A stretch of 64,000 nucleotides of DNA from Diplolepis rosae (GCA_030998225.1 JAPYXD010000704.1:14818001-14882000); one strand, 5' to 3'; shown: positions 1 through 11,119, counted from the first letter of the stretch. Made by a program: numbers and translations. The notes: generated by a model from the letters alone, not told the origin.

Positions 1-181
1 ACTCTTTATATTTAGTATGTATGTAAATATTAGGAAAATTGTTCTATTGAATTTCTTCCAATCAAATTGTTTGCAGGTAAACGAAATTTATTTATGTGTC
101 AATTGTTTTATATCATTTGATTTCCACTTGATCAATAATTTATCATTTTCATATATTAACTATGATTTCAATTTCTTGTAG

Positions 182-444
182 GTGACTTTTATCCAGGACC
201 AGCTATGAAATACTTCAGAAAACAGAATTATGATACTCATACTGGAAAATTTCATTGTCCCACTTGCAACAGTGGTTATGGAAGAAGAGATTCAATGTTG
301 AGACATTATAGAGACGAGTGTGGAAAAGCTCCTCGTTATAAATGTCCCTATTGTCACCTGTGCAGTAAAAAAACTTCAAATGTCTACCAACATATCAGAG
401 CTGTTCATCCCAGTAAACCAGTGACTCTTATCAGGCTCTACTAA
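182..444 (+). CDS. lola: ZnF terminal exon 1 (lola-like)
   Basis: Acceptor TTTCTTGTAG ends at 181; GT completes a split codon, then 86 residues to TAA. Finger 1 is C-x2-C-x12-H-x4-C (CPTC...HYRDEC), linker GKAPRYK, finger 2 is C-x2-C-x12-H-x4-H (CPYC...HIRAVH). The lead before the fingers is short (about 20 residues, FYPGPAMKYF). AATAAA at 492-497 is a likely poly(A) signal. It is the first exon in the window; whether others lie upstream cannot be seen. The ATG at 205 is internal and probably not a start. Confidence 0.88.
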
Positions 445-841
445 AACTACATTTAAAAATATCAGAAAAAAATGTTCTCCTTTCTTATCCAAATAAAAGA
501 ATCCCACCAATTTAAATTCGATTTTAAAAGTATCATAAATAGATAAAAGAATGCATGTAAATTTTGTACTATTCTCTTCTGATAAGAAAAATGACAACAT
601 GTGACTCTAGTCAAATGTAAATTGTTTATTAATATTAAAAAAGTTAAGATTGTGTAATTTCTGATTTTATTGTAGTCTTGCATTAAGTTTTTGTTTGTTG
701 GTATTTTTGTTAGAAATTATTATTGATGAGTGAATATAATTTTGTGACCGATTAAATTAGAATCAGAGTTGTATACATTTCTAAATTTAACTTTTTCATG
801 ATAGAATGAACATGATATATAATCTATTGTTGTTTTCCTAG

Positions 842-1152
842 GTCATGGATTTATCTACAACCCACACACCTTGAATACCCTACAATCGAAAGTGGATTGG
901 AATAGACGTGATGAAAATCCTGAAATGGACCTTTTGTGGCAAGAGCAACAAAAAATGCCTTATCATTGTCCCCGATGCAATGTTGGATACAAATACAAGA
1001 AGACCCTTCACACTCATTTGAAATACGATTGTGGGAAAGAACCCAGATTCAAGTGTCCTTACTGCAATAGGCGGAACAAGTGCTCGTCAAACATCTACAG
1101 ACACGTCAGAATGAGACATAAAGGATTTCCTGTTACTATTCTGAAAAATTAA
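842..1152 (+). CDS. lola: ZnF terminal exon 2 (lola-like)
   Basis: Acceptor TTTTCCTAG ends at 841; the exon begins GT and codes 102 residues. A lead of about 40 residues rich in Asn, Asp and Glu precedes a canonical pair: CPRC...HLKYDC, linker GKEPRFK, CPYC...HVRMRH. The second finger ends with GFPVTILKN, resembling the KPVTLIRLY end of exon 1, so exons 1 and 2 are probably old tandem duplicates. There is no in-frame ATG before the fingers, supporting use only as a spliced tail. No clear AATAAA lies close downstream. Confidence 0.88.
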
Positions 1153-2480
1153 TCCAAAATAGTATTTCATCTCAAATAAGACTGTTTAAGATCAAGGGCT
1201 GAAAATAATATCTTTTCTGTTGGGAGGAAATATTTTTAAATTATATTGTGACAAGAATGTCTATTTTTTAATTAGTTAGACAATTTTTACATTTTTTGAA
1301 TCTCCATACAGTTTTTAATTGAACATTTTTAAATTCAATTCGAACATTTTTATACTCCGTTGATGTTATGTAATTCCAATGTTTTTGTTTTTGACTGGAG
1401 AAATTGTAAATTCGAGGGACTTGACAAATTTTTTAGAGGCATGGAACAATTTCAAATGGTTAGAAATATTTTAATTGTTCATAGAAGAGTACAAGAAAAA
1501 AAGAAAATTTGAAAGGTTAGAGAAAAGTTTGGTAGAATTTAGACGATTTAAAAAAAAATTCGAAAAATTTTAGAAGGTTTCAAATGATTTAAAAATATTT
1601 CTATAGAATTTAGAATATTTTAAGATGTTTTACATAATTATAGATGATTTTAGGTGATTTAAAGACAATTTTGAGGTGTTTTAGAGCTTAGGAATTGTAG
1701 AAAAATGGAATATAAAAATGTGAAAACTTCAATCATTTAAATTAGTATTAAGTATATTGAAAAGACATTAGTATAATTTTTTGTATTTGCAAATGAAAAT
1801 TTTGTTGAAAAACTTATGATTATGATATTCGAAAATATAGAAAAAAGTGAAAGTTATGATTATTTATTTTGAGAATAGATTAAGTATTTTAATAATTCAA
1901 AACTTGAAAATACAAAATTTACAATTCTGCGAATTTCTCACTTTTAACATTTTTTTTTTGTAGATTTTGAATCTCCTGCATGAAAATTTATTACGTAATT
2001 GTTGAAAATTGAACAATTAGATTTTTGGTGAATTGTTATTCATTTTTCTCCGTGATACTGAAAGTAAGTGTATTTGAAAATCTTATATATTTCTCATTTT
2101 TTTAGTCGTGCTCACCTTGTGATTAAAATATTAAATGATTTTTATCTGACTATATTATTTTAAAAATTGTAAATATTCGATCATCTGCTATCATCTTTTT
2201 CTAATTGACTGATTTGTCTTATTTAATCTAATTAATTTATTTAATCCAATTTTATTGATTTTCAAGTAAGAGAATCAGTCTCTATTATTATTTAAGTGTA
2301 CATAATTTTACTCAAGTTTAAAAAATGTAGATAATTCTTGTAAAAATACATCAGTTGTTTTTTTCAAATGGGAAAGAAACACGAATCAACAAGAAAGATT
2401 TAGGAATGCATGTGAAATAGATTTTTCCAAAATATAATTTGTTTTTAAAGAAATACTGACCAAAGGAACAATTTTTTTAG
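1153..2480 (+). other. AT-rich spacer, no gene seen
   Basis: About 1.3 kb of 3'UTR/intron sequence, very AT-rich with many short A and T runs. I found no zinc-finger exon, repeat pair or open frame worth calling on either strand. Confidence 0.6.
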
Positions 2481-2776
2481 ATATCTCCTGGGAATACTGG
2501 CCATCAGATGAAATGCAGTTGTATCGACATGGAATTGAAAATCGACATTTCTGTCCGAATTGCAGTCGGAGCTACAAAAATCGCAATCACATGGTTCGCC
2601 ATTATCGATACGAATGTGGAATTCCAAAACGCTTTGAGTGCCCCTATTGCAAAAATCGTTATCGTCAACGAACTAAAGTTTGGAGACATATGATTCCAGC
2701 CCATCCGAATCAGGAAATGTATTGTATAGATATTGTAACAAAATCTAAATTGTATAAAAATGAATATGCAAATTAA
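2481..2776 (+). CDS. lola: ZnF terminal exon 3 (SWEYWP cluster)
   Basis: Acceptor run of T then AG at 2479-2480; the exon begins AT and codes 97 residues. It opens with ISWEYWP, the signature of the tandem cluster of exons 3-7. Finger 1 is CPNC...HYRYEC, linker GIPKRFE, finger 2 is CPYC...HMIPAH. After the fingers comes a conserved tail, EMYCIDIVTKSKLYKN, shared by exons 3, 4 and 6-8, so the post-finger sequence is probably functional. AATAAA at 2868-2873. Confidence 0.9.
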
Positions 2777-3320
2777 TACCAGCTGGATCCTTACATTAAT
2801 TAATGTTTTTTTTTTTGTAAATTAAGTCTTTAAATGTTACATTTTTAGTGAATTATTTTTAATTTTTAATAAATAAAATAAAAAATGTACATTCCATTAG
2901 CATATTTAAAAAAATGTTAAAATATTATTTAAAACTAAATTCAAACCCGTATCACTACGAACTCAAATTCATCTTAACGTCCAAACAAAAGTATAATTTA
3001 AAATTTCAAAAATGCGAAACTGTTTGAACTCTCAAAAAACAACAAAAGTACCAAATTTGGACTAAAAAAATTTCCTAGGAACAACGATTATGAGTAACCA
3101 ACAAAAAAGGAGGAAAGAATCCTTGACAGTGTAAATTATTTCATTTGAAGGAAATATATCGTTTGTAAATTCATGTTTATTGTTTTCTTATTGTCCTAAA
3201 AAGTTATTTATATTCTCTAGTGAAATAATGAACTTTCTAAATATGACAATGCTTTTGTACATGTTTTCTTGCTTGAAGGTATGTTTTTGTATAATTATTC
3301 AGAGTTACATTGTTTTCTAG

Positions 3321-3619
3321 ATTTATCCTGGGAATATTGGCCACAAAATGAATTACAAACACATCAGCAAGCAAATGATAATCGACATTTATGTCCGAAG
3401 TGCAGTCGCAGCTACAAAAATCGTGGTCATATGGTTCGCCATTTTCGATACGAATGTGGAATTCTAAAACGTTTTGAGTGTCCCTATTGCAATCATCGTT
3501 ATCGTCAACGTACTATAGTTTGGAGACATATGATTCCTGCTCATCCTGATAAGGAAATGTATTGTATAGATATTTTAACTAATAATAAGTTATACAAAAA
3601 TGACCACATATGTAAATAA
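3321..3619 (+). CDS. lola: ZnF terminal exon 4 (SWEYWP cluster)
   Basis: Acceptor TTTTCTAG ends at 3320; it begins AT, 98 residues. It is a close paralogue of exon 3: LSWEYWP lead, CPKC...HFRYEC, linker GILKRFE, CPYC...HMIPAH and tail CIDILTNNKLYKN. In finger 1 the recognition helix is NRGHMVRH against NRNHMVRH in exon 3; in finger 2 RTIVWRH against RTKVWRH. These are the changes expected to alter base preference slightly. The upstream intron also carries a shared block (TTTGTAAATT...TTTATTG) repeated through the cluster. Confidence 0.9.
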
Positions 3620-3995
3620 TTCAAAAAAACTCTTACTATCACATAGTAAATTAAATCTTCTTTAATGCCTTCTTGCTCCTGAGAGAAAATTGCCGGAACA
3701 CAAGAATTCATGCTCCACTTTTATAAAGCAAGTCTTGATAATCAGTATTTCAGTAAATACTTGTAAATTAAATTTTAAAGGATATACAATTTCCAAGATT
3801 GTAAGTTACTTATTACAAGAAAATACATTGTTTGTAAATTTAAGTTTATTCGTTACTTATTATCCTAAAAAAATGATTCTTATTTTAATTTTAGTAAAAT
3901 AATTTGATAAAACAATGAGGCAATTCACGATGTAGATGTTTTCTTTCCTTACGATATATTTTTTTATTACTAATCAAAGTACCATTGTTGTTTAG

Positions 3996-4125
3996 ACATA
4001 TCCTGGGAATATTGGCCACGATATGAATTACAATCATATCAACAAGAAGATGACAATCAACATTCTTGACTAGAATGTAGTTGCAGTTATCAGAATCGTA
4101 AACATATGATTTGCCATTATCGATG
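3996..4125 (+). pseudogene. ZnF exon 5, broken (SWEYWP cluster)
   Basis: Acceptor TTGTTTAG ends at 3995 and the frame opens like its neighbours (ISWEYWP, then RYELQSYQQ). The first Cys codon region is damaged: codons read His-Ser-stop (TGA) just before the first finger. The sequence then continues as a recognisable first finger (SRSY-like, NRKHMICHYR) and stops abruptly at ATCGAT, jumping directly into sequence that in exon 6 lies downstream of the stop codon (about 4774). The whole second finger and tail are therefore deleted. A dead terminal exon. Confidence 0.85.
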
Positions 4126-4425
4126 TCCCTTTATTGTTTAGTATATCTAATACTATTAAATATTTCATTATAAATTTTTATTCTATTAGTATGCCATCAA
4201 AAAATATTAAAAGATTATTTTAATCTTAACACTGTAAGTTTCTCATCATAAAAAAAATACATCGTTTGTAAATTTAAGTTTAATTTTATTGTCCTAAAAA
4301 AAATGATTTGTACTTTATTTTTGGGAAAATGATCTAAGAAAATAAGACAAATGCATGTTGCTCATGATTTCTTGCCTCAATATATATTTTTCAGATTGAT
4401 AATCAGAGCTGTGTTATTTTTCTAG

Positions 4426-4724
4426 ATATATCCTGGGAATATTGGCCACAAAATGGATTACAATCATATCAGCAAAGAGATGACAATCGACATTACTGCC
4501 CGAACTGTAGTCGCAGTTATAAGAATCGTAAACATATGATTTGCCATTATCGATACGAATGTGGAATCCCAAAACGTTTTGAGTGCCCCTATTGCAAAAA
4601 TCGTTATCGTCAACGTACTATAGTCTGGAGACACATGCTTCCAGCCCATCCTGATATGGAGATGTTTTGTATAGATATTGTAACTAAAGCTAAGTTATAT
4701 AAAAATGGCTACGTAAGTCAATAA
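4426..4724 (+). CDS. lola: ZnF terminal exon 6 (SWEYWP cluster)
   Basis: Acceptor TTTTCTAG ends at 4425; it begins AT, 98 residues. ISWEYWP lead, CPNC...HYRYEC, linker GIPKRFE, CPYC...HMLPAH, tail CIDIVTKAKLYKN. Finger 1 has the helix NRKHMICH, shared with exons 5 and 7 but not 3 and 4, so exons 5, 6 and 7 form the most recent duplicates. It is the intact template against which the deletion in exon 5 can be read. No close AATAAA. Confidence 0.9.
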
Positions 4725-5072
4725 TTTGACACACCTGTTATTATTGCCTATTAAATTAAATCCTTGCAATAATCGATGTTCCTTTCTTGTATAGTAAATC
4801 TACTATTATCATTATATATTTTCATTCCATTAGTATACCATCGAAAAATGTTTTAAAATTAATTTAACCTCAACATTGTAAGTTTCTCATCATAAAAAAA
4901 TACATCGTTTGTAAATTCAAGTTTATTGGTTTCTTATTCTCCTAAAAAAATGGTTTGTACTTTATTTTTGGGAAAATCATGTAAGAAAATAAGGCCAATG
5001 CATGTTGCTCGTGATTTCTTGTCTCAATATTTATTTTTCTGATTGATAATCAGAGTTTTATTATTTTTGTAG

Positions 5073-5362
5073 ACATATCCTGGGAATATTGGTCACGAAA
5101 TGAATTACAATCATATCAACAAGGAGATGACAATCGACATTACTGTCCGAACTGTGGTCGCAGTTATAAGAATCGTAAACATATGATTTGCCATTATCGA
5201 AATGAATGTGGAATTTCAAAGCGTTTTGGATGCCCTTACTGTAAACATCGTTATACTCAACGAGCGAAAGTTTGGAGACATATGATTCCAGTTCATCCAC
5301 ATCAAGAAATGTACTGCATAGATCTCTTGACGAATTTGAAATTGTACAAAAATGAACACTGA
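5073..5362 (+). CDS. lola: ZnF terminal exon 7 (SWEYWP cluster)
   Basis: Acceptor TTTTTGTAG ends at 5072; it begins AC, so the split codon is Asp if the donor base is G. It codes 95 residues to TGA at 5360. Lead ISWEYWS, finger 1 CPNC...HYRNEC, linker GISKRFG, finger 2 CPYC...HMIPVH, tail CIDLLTNLKLYKN. It has no ATG before the first finger. AATAAA at 5464-5469. Confidence 0.9.
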
Positions 5363-5615
5363 AGTGAATAATTAGAAAGAAATTTGCAATTTGTAAAACA
5401 ATAGAATTTATTCGGTTGAAACGATGTGAAGTTATATTTCGTGAGATTGTAGCTTCGAGAAAAAATAAAAAATTACTTTGATAGATAATTTTCATTTCTC
5501 TATACTTGCAACATAATTATAAGAATGTTAGTACAATAAGTAATCCATGTGAATGTGATTCGTGTATCGAGATGACAATAATTTACAATTGATGAAAATA
5601 ATCTTTCGTTTTCAG

Positions 5616-5953
5616 AATCATCATCCCTTGGATGGTTCATACATCAACCGCAGTCGATGGAGGGTTCTGATTACCAAGATCTAAACCGACATTTCTGCCC
5701 AAACTGTAATCGTAGTTATAAACATCGCAATCATATGCTCCGTCATTTTAATTATGAATGTGGAACTCCATTGAGATTTGAATGTCCATATTGCAAATAT
5801 CGTTGCATGCAACGTGATAAAGTTTGGAGACATATTCTTCCAACCCATCCAAATCAAGAAATTTACTGCATAGACATTGTCACAAACACGAAATTATACA
5901 AAAATAGAACAAAACGAATATATCTGAAAAAGAACAAAAATTTCTTTATGTAA
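5616..5953 (+). CDS. lola: ZnF terminal exon 8
   Basis: Acceptor CGTTTTCAG ends at 5615; it begins AA (Glu with G), 111 residues. The lead has changed from SWEYWP to SSSLGWFIHQPQS, shared in part with exon 9. Fingers: CPNC...HFNYEC, linker GTPLRFE, CPYC...HILPTH, then the cluster tail CIDIVTNTKLYKN followed by a new basic end (TKRIYLKKNKNFFM) that reads on where the other members stop. AATAAA at 6032-6037. Confidence 0.88.
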
Positions 5954-6582
5954 GCAAATTATTTGTATCATGTTTAGAACCATGTTCAAGGCAAACATTT
6001 GTATCGCAAATGCGGACTTTTCCCATAGCCAAATAAAAAAAAGACTAGAAAAACTTAAACAAGACATTATTCATCATTAAAATATAATTGATTTAACAGT
6101 ATTATTTAATCAACATTAAATAATATTTCTCATTCATAAACCTTTTTGCATGTTTTTCCGTTAAATTTTTTCTTAGATCATAGAATTAGTTTCATCTCCA
6201 TTTTTTATTAGAAAATCATTGTTCATAATTTTTTTTCATCTTCTTAAGATATTTCTTCCTAAGATCATAAAAAATTACCATAAAAAATGTAATAGTTAAT
6301 TATGACTCGTATTTTCTCCCGAAATGTTTGCCTTTCATTCTCAACGATTAAAGAATCTGATTCTATGCCAAGAGAAAATTTGTCGTTAATAAATTATCAA
6401 AATAAAAAAAAACATCTTTCTTTTTGATAAGGAATTTTATATTGTGTGTAAATGTGAGATAACCATACATGTATATTTTTTTAATAAACTATGATTACAT
6501 GTGAATCTTGTGTTAAAAGTATATTGATATTAGTAAAGAGTGATTCGATCTGTGATGAATAAAAGTAATCTTTCTTTTCCAG

Positions 6583-6881
6583 ATTTATCATCCAGTGGGT
6601 GGCTTATACATCAGGTGCAATCGATGACAAATTTTGAGTATCAGGATTTGAACCGGCATTACTGTCCAAACTGTAATCGGAGTTATAAACATCGAAAACA
6701 TATGCTTCGTCATTATAAATACGAATGTGGAACCGCACAGAGATTTCAATGTCCATATTGCAAGCATTGTATACGTCAACGTTCACATGTTTGGAAACAC
6801 ATCAGGACCGTTCATCCTGGCAAAGAATTAATTTGCATTGATGTAGCCACTCGAAACAAAATAATTGGACATCATAAATGA
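6583..6881 (+). CDS. lola: ZnF terminal exon 9
   Basis: Acceptor CTTTTCCAG ends at 6582; it begins AT, 98 residues. Lead LSSSGWLIHQVQSM pairs it with exon 8. Finger 1 CPNC...HYKYEC, linker GTAQRFQ, finger 2 CPYC...HIRTVH. The tail ICIDVATRNK keeps a trace of the cluster tail but diverges. It is the most distant member of the exon 3-9 tandem cluster. AATAAA at 6897-6902. Confidence 0.88.
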
Positions 6882-7186
6882 ATCCAAATTGATTTAAATA
6901 AAATGATAAATGGAGATGATTTTGTATTTGTTGGTTCAACCACACATTTTATTTTCAAAACATCGAATAGTTGTTGCTTCAACTTTCCTCTTTAAGATTT
7001 TTCTGAAACACAAATAAAATCTGACTAAACAAACGAGATTTTCATGGATTCGTATCCTTGAGCTGTAAATTATAGTTGAGAAATAACTAAACTTTACACC
7101 TCAATAATACGTTTTCTATAGGAAACATCAGAATCATAAAAAGAAAATTGTACCAAGTCTATAATCTTTTCTTTCCTTATTTCCAG

Positions 7187-7464
7187 ATGATGAAATGAGT
7201 TTAATGGATCGCCAAGAGCAACTTCCGTTTCGCAGTCGACACAATGAACAATCTGGAATGTTCCAATGTCCTAGCTGTTATAATTTTTATAAAACAAAGA
7301 AGACTATGTTAACTCATCTTCGAAATCAATGTAGAAAGCCACCCATGTTCGAATGTGTCCATTGTGGAATCAGAAAATACCAGAAAATTCATATCATGAA
7401 ACACATGGAAACTCACCATCCAAATATGCCATTTTTAGTTCAAGATAATAGGCCAATTAAATAA
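7187..7464 (+). CDS. lola: ZnF terminal exon 10
   Basis: Acceptor TTATTTCCAG ends at 7186; it begins AT, 91 residues. Finger 1 CPSC...HLRNQC, linker RKPPMFE, finger 2 CVHC...HMETHH. The usual Gly after the fourth ligand of finger 1 is Arg. The tail HHPNMPFL resembles exon 11 (YHPNMPES), and both second fingers share KxxQKIHxxxH, so 10 and 11 are a duplicate pair. AATAAA at 7508-7513. Confidence 0.87.
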
Positions 7465-7662
7465 GACTTGCGACTGACTTCTTTGTATAACTTTTAAATT
7501 ATTTGTAAATAAAATGTATCTCAATAAACAAAGAATTTTTCAATACTTTTATTTTCTGTTAGACTATAGATACAAATATTTTAGATTTATTTAATAAGTA
7601 TATTTTTTATGTAACTAAGCTAAAATTAAGATTTGATCAATTAACCTTCTATTCAATTACAG

Positions 7663-7871
7663 GTGAAAAAAAGTTCCAATGTCCAAGCTGTCTCAAATGG
7701 TACAAATGGAAGTCATCATGGATCACACACGTGTCATATCAATGCGGAAAGACTCCTAGATTTACTTGTTTTTATTGTGGTGAAAAAAAACATCAGAAAA
7801 TTCACGTACTGAATCATTTGAAAGTCTATCATCCAAATATGCCAGAGTCTTTTATAGATGATACCCAATAA
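7663..7871 (+). CDS. lola: ZnF terminal exon 11, short
   Basis: Acceptor TTCAATTACAG ends at 7662; it begins GT and runs 68 residues to TAA at 7869. There is almost no lead: the first finger starts five residues in (CPSC...HVSYQC), linker GKTPRFT, finger 2 CFYC...HLKVYH. Finger 1 is Trp-rich (KWYKWKSSW). Similar to exon 10 in finger 2 and the HPNMP tail. It has no internal Met before the finger and is easily missed by an ORF-length filter. AATAAA at 8023-8028. Confidence 0.87.
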
Positions 7872-8276
7872 GCTAGTTCTGAATAAGTTTTCCTGAAAAC
7901 AGAGAAAAACAAGTAGTTATAAGTTTTCTTCAAAGTATTTCACACGCAAAACGTAACATATGATGAATATTTTTCTATTGAATTATTATATAAACTATGT
8001 TTCTAATTTTGATTTTTGCTTGAATAAATAAACCGATTCTAATACAGTTTCATTCTGAATATAGTTTTGTATTTTTTGTATGAATAAATAATTATTTATA
8101 GAAGAAATTGATTATTGCTCCTTGTATTGTATTTGTTATATATTTCAGTATTTTTGTAGATGAAGGATTACTTGTCTTCTCAAGTAAACACAAGCATGTT
8201 CTTAAATCAATGATAATTTTAGAAAAGTTATTTCAATTATATTTCAACTATTAATCGATTTGTATTCAATTTTCAG

Positions 8277-8641
8277 GTTTTCTGATGTCTCAAGCAGATT
8301 TCAACTTCATTTCAATACCATTAACCAGTATTGATGGAAAAATGATCAGAAACGAGGAAATGATAAAGGATAACATTAGTGGCTTCATCTCTCAGTCACA
8401 AGTGGAGAAATTTTTTGTTAAGCAAAGTTTAAAGTCCTTCAACTGTCCAAACTGTCAGAGCTGCTTTAGTCAAAATCGAAATTTAACAAGGCATTTGAAA
8501 TACGAGTGTGGACAACCACCAAGATTCCAGTGTCCTTATTGCAATTTTCGCAGTAAACAAACTTCAAATGTTTTGGCTCACATCAGGTCCCAACATGCTG
8601 GAAAAAAACCATATGTCCATCATCTGAAGAGAGAAACCTGA
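8277..8641 (+). CDS. lola: ZnF terminal exon 12
   Basis: Acceptor AATTTTCAG ends at 8276; it begins GT, 120 residues, one of the longer tails. A lead of about 60 residues, rich in Ile, Ser and Gln with no recognised motif, precedes CPNC...HLKYEC, linker GQPPRFQ, CPYC...HIRSQH and a short basic end. The first finger has a Cys (SCFSQN) where most have Tyr after the second ligand. AATAAA at 8806-8811. Confidence 0.88.
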
Positions 8642-9015
8642 AAAAGTTTTAAACAGTGAAATAGTTTTGAACGAGAAAAACAGTAAAAAGTTGTGTTTGT
8701 AGATTCAGAAATATGTTTACCTAAATTAATATATAATGACCAAAATCATATCCCATGTTGCTTATGTGTTTCTGTCTTTGGTGAAGAAGTTGTTTGTCTG
8801 TTTTGAATAAAAATTATAATCAAGGATATTTCAAATTTGAAGTCCTAAATTTTGACTTTATGAAGCGACTATAAAAATAAAGAAAATAAAACTGAATTTT
8901 AATGTATTGTAATTCATGAGTGAATATCGTCTGCATGCTTGAGGGGTATTAAAACTAATTACAATAACAAAGTGCAATGCAAATTAGCATTAATTAAAAT
9001 CTTTTGTGATTTCAG

Positions 9016-9206
9016 CGATGATAAAGACTCCACTTGTTTTCAAAAAACGTGGTGTGTATCTCTTAAAAAAAGTGATGGAGTCCTGTCCGAAACTGAGAAA
9101 ATTAGTCTGTCCAAAATGCGGAAATGATTGCAAAACGATGAACAACCTGCAACATCATTTGCGAAATAATTGTATCAAAGAGTTAATTCTGTTGAAAAAA
9201 AAATGA
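9016..9206 (+). CDS. lola: ZnF exon 13, single finger
   Basis: Acceptor TGTGATTTCAG ends at 9015; it begins CG (Ala with G), 62 residues. Only one finger is present: CPKC...HLRNNC, after a basic lead (PLVFKKRGVYLLKK). After the fourth ligand the frame runs IKELILLKKK to TGA; there is no second finger here or in the other frames just downstream. Either a reduced exon or one decaying after loss of its second finger. AATAAA at 9266-9271 suggests it can still end a transcript. Confidence 0.65.
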
Positions 9207-9763
9207 AGAGGATTTATATTCATTTAAATAATCAAAAAAATCTTTATGTATTGTTTCATGTTTTCAATAAATAATTTGTTTTTTATAATCAGACTGAATT
9301 AAAACTTGCTTAGATTTTGGTTTAAAAATACTGAAAATTTTGTATTAATTTATCTTTTAGACATTTTTAGGGTGCTTTTATCAACGACCTTGACCTTCTC
9401 CTGCATTGGGAGCTTGAATTTTGCTTCCATCTCAAATAAAATCTATAAAATGGAATGAATTTTAATAAACGCAAAAGCAATGTTATGGGAAATGAATAAA
9501 ATGGAAGATTGTATGGATTTGCTTTACCCTAAATAGCTGGAAATTACATAAGGCATGTTTCGCTTAAAAACTGGATTCGGTGGCATTCTTTTACGGTTAT
9601 AAAATTATTATACTTTTTAATATTGGTGACAAATTGATTTTTTAAACCCTTGACAAACATCTGTTTAATCTTTGATTAAAACGGGGGAAAGTAATACATG
9701 AGTCAGTAAAAGAGTTTCATGATGTAGAAAATGAGAATATTATTAATTCTTTTATCCTTTCAG

Positions 9764-10068
9764 TTTCAGGAATGGTCCGTCTGATTTTACCAAAAAATCT
9801 GGAAAGAAATTTACCATTGATGTCTTCGATTAAAGATCTTACCTCTATTTGGCTTGCCAAGCGTCGATCTGAATTTTCCTATCGTTGTGATCAATGTGGC
9901 AAAGGTTACCAACATCGAGCAACTCTTCTTCGACACACTCGACACGAATGTGGAAAGGATCCTCAATTTCAGTGTCCTTATTGTACTCATCGAACAAAAC
10001 AACGCGGAAATTTATACCAGCATATTCGAACAAATCATCCTGGCAAAAGAGTCTATTGTAACGAATAA
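9764..10068 (+). CDS. lola: ZnF terminal exon 14, tandem acceptor
   Basis: Two AGs six bases apart (9762-9763 and 9768-9769) keep the same phase, so the exon can start at 9764 or 9770 with two residues more or less. It codes about 98-100 residues. A Leu/Lys-rich lead precedes CDQC...HTRHEC, linker GKDPQFQ, CPYC...HIRTNH, ending GKRVYCNE. Its second finger and 3' flank are nearly identical in DNA to those of exon 15, while its first finger and lead differ. Confidence 0.88.
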
Positions 10069-10137
10069 GAGCAATGATTCTTTCAAAAAATTTCAGTGAC
10101 AAAAAGACCAGAACAATTTTTTTTGTCCTGATACGGT

Positions 10138-10525
10138 ATTGGCAATTTTTGTTGTGGTCCTTGTTTTGAAAATCCTTTTGAGCTCATGCAGACCCCAAAT
10201 GAGTTTTGATTCCAAATCCAATCTTCTCATTTGTTATTCTCATCAAAACCCTACAAGTTACCTACTCAATTTTTTTTTAAATGCTCTTTACACAAGATAT
10301 TCAACGATTCTCAGCATGGAAGATTGTTCCATGAACAGTTTGAAAACGCAAACGGACCCCAAAGAAAAATTCGGAATACCGTATCTGGACGTGAAAAATT
10401 GCACTGAACGTGAGTATACAATAAGAAAAAGTTGTCATTTAAAAAATCGTCTTGGGCCAGACAGAGATATTTCGGTATCCCAGTGTTTTTGGTATTTCCT
10501 GTGTATAAAATCTACACAGGATTGA
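10138..10525 (+). other. 388-bp segment absent from duplicate copy
   Basis: The 3' flank of exon 14 matches the 3' flank of exon 15 before about 10137 and after about 10522, but the segment between has no counterpart at 11515-11535. A frame of 128 codons spans it (10139-10525), with no zinc finger and no similarity I recognise. GATAC occurs at both edges. A possible internal exon lies here: acceptor TTCTCAG at about 10315 and a good donor GTGAGT at 10410. It is either an insertion here or a deletion in the copy. Confidence 0.5.
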
Positions 10526-11119
10526 TACACGGAAAAGTGTAAAAATTGAATTTCGAGTATAGACAATTTTCTTGTTACTCCCTTTTTCCTTTTAATCCTT
10601 TGCTTTAATTATTTTTTAAAAATAATTTACCAAAAAAGGTGCAAACAATGATATTAATGAAACACATGTAAATTACTTTCAGATTTAACATTGAATTATA
10701 TTAGGTTTAGGATAGTAATTTTATTAGAAAAGTTGTGGAAATTTGATTTTGATTTGAAAATAATAATTTTTTTACAATATTTTCTTAGAAGAAATTAGAA
10801 AAAGTAAAAACAAAGCATTGAAATATACTAATTTTAAGTAAACAAAATTATATCTATTGTAATGTTATATAAGATTTAGAAACCGTTTTTTTTTTCATAA
10901 ATGAAATTGATCTATTAAATAATACAAAATATTATTAGAAATAGTTTTCCTTTTGCCAGTACCATTTAAGTGAACCCTAAATGTTACTATTTTATTTATT
11001 CATTAAGTCATTGAACCAGTGTAATAAAAGAAGAAGTTGAGTCGAATTGATTATTTTTTATCCATTTATAAATTTAGCAATGAACTTGATTATAACGGAA
11101 ATTCAATTTTTATGTGCAG

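Noticed and set aside
3690..3902. 70-codon + strand frame in the exon 4-5 spacer
   Set aside because: It covers the intron block repeated in the SWEYWP cluster and is broken in the other copies, so it is not conserved as protein.
5061..5495. 144-codon - strand frame
   Set aside because: It is antisense to finger exon 7; the C2H2 codons on the + strand explain the open frame.
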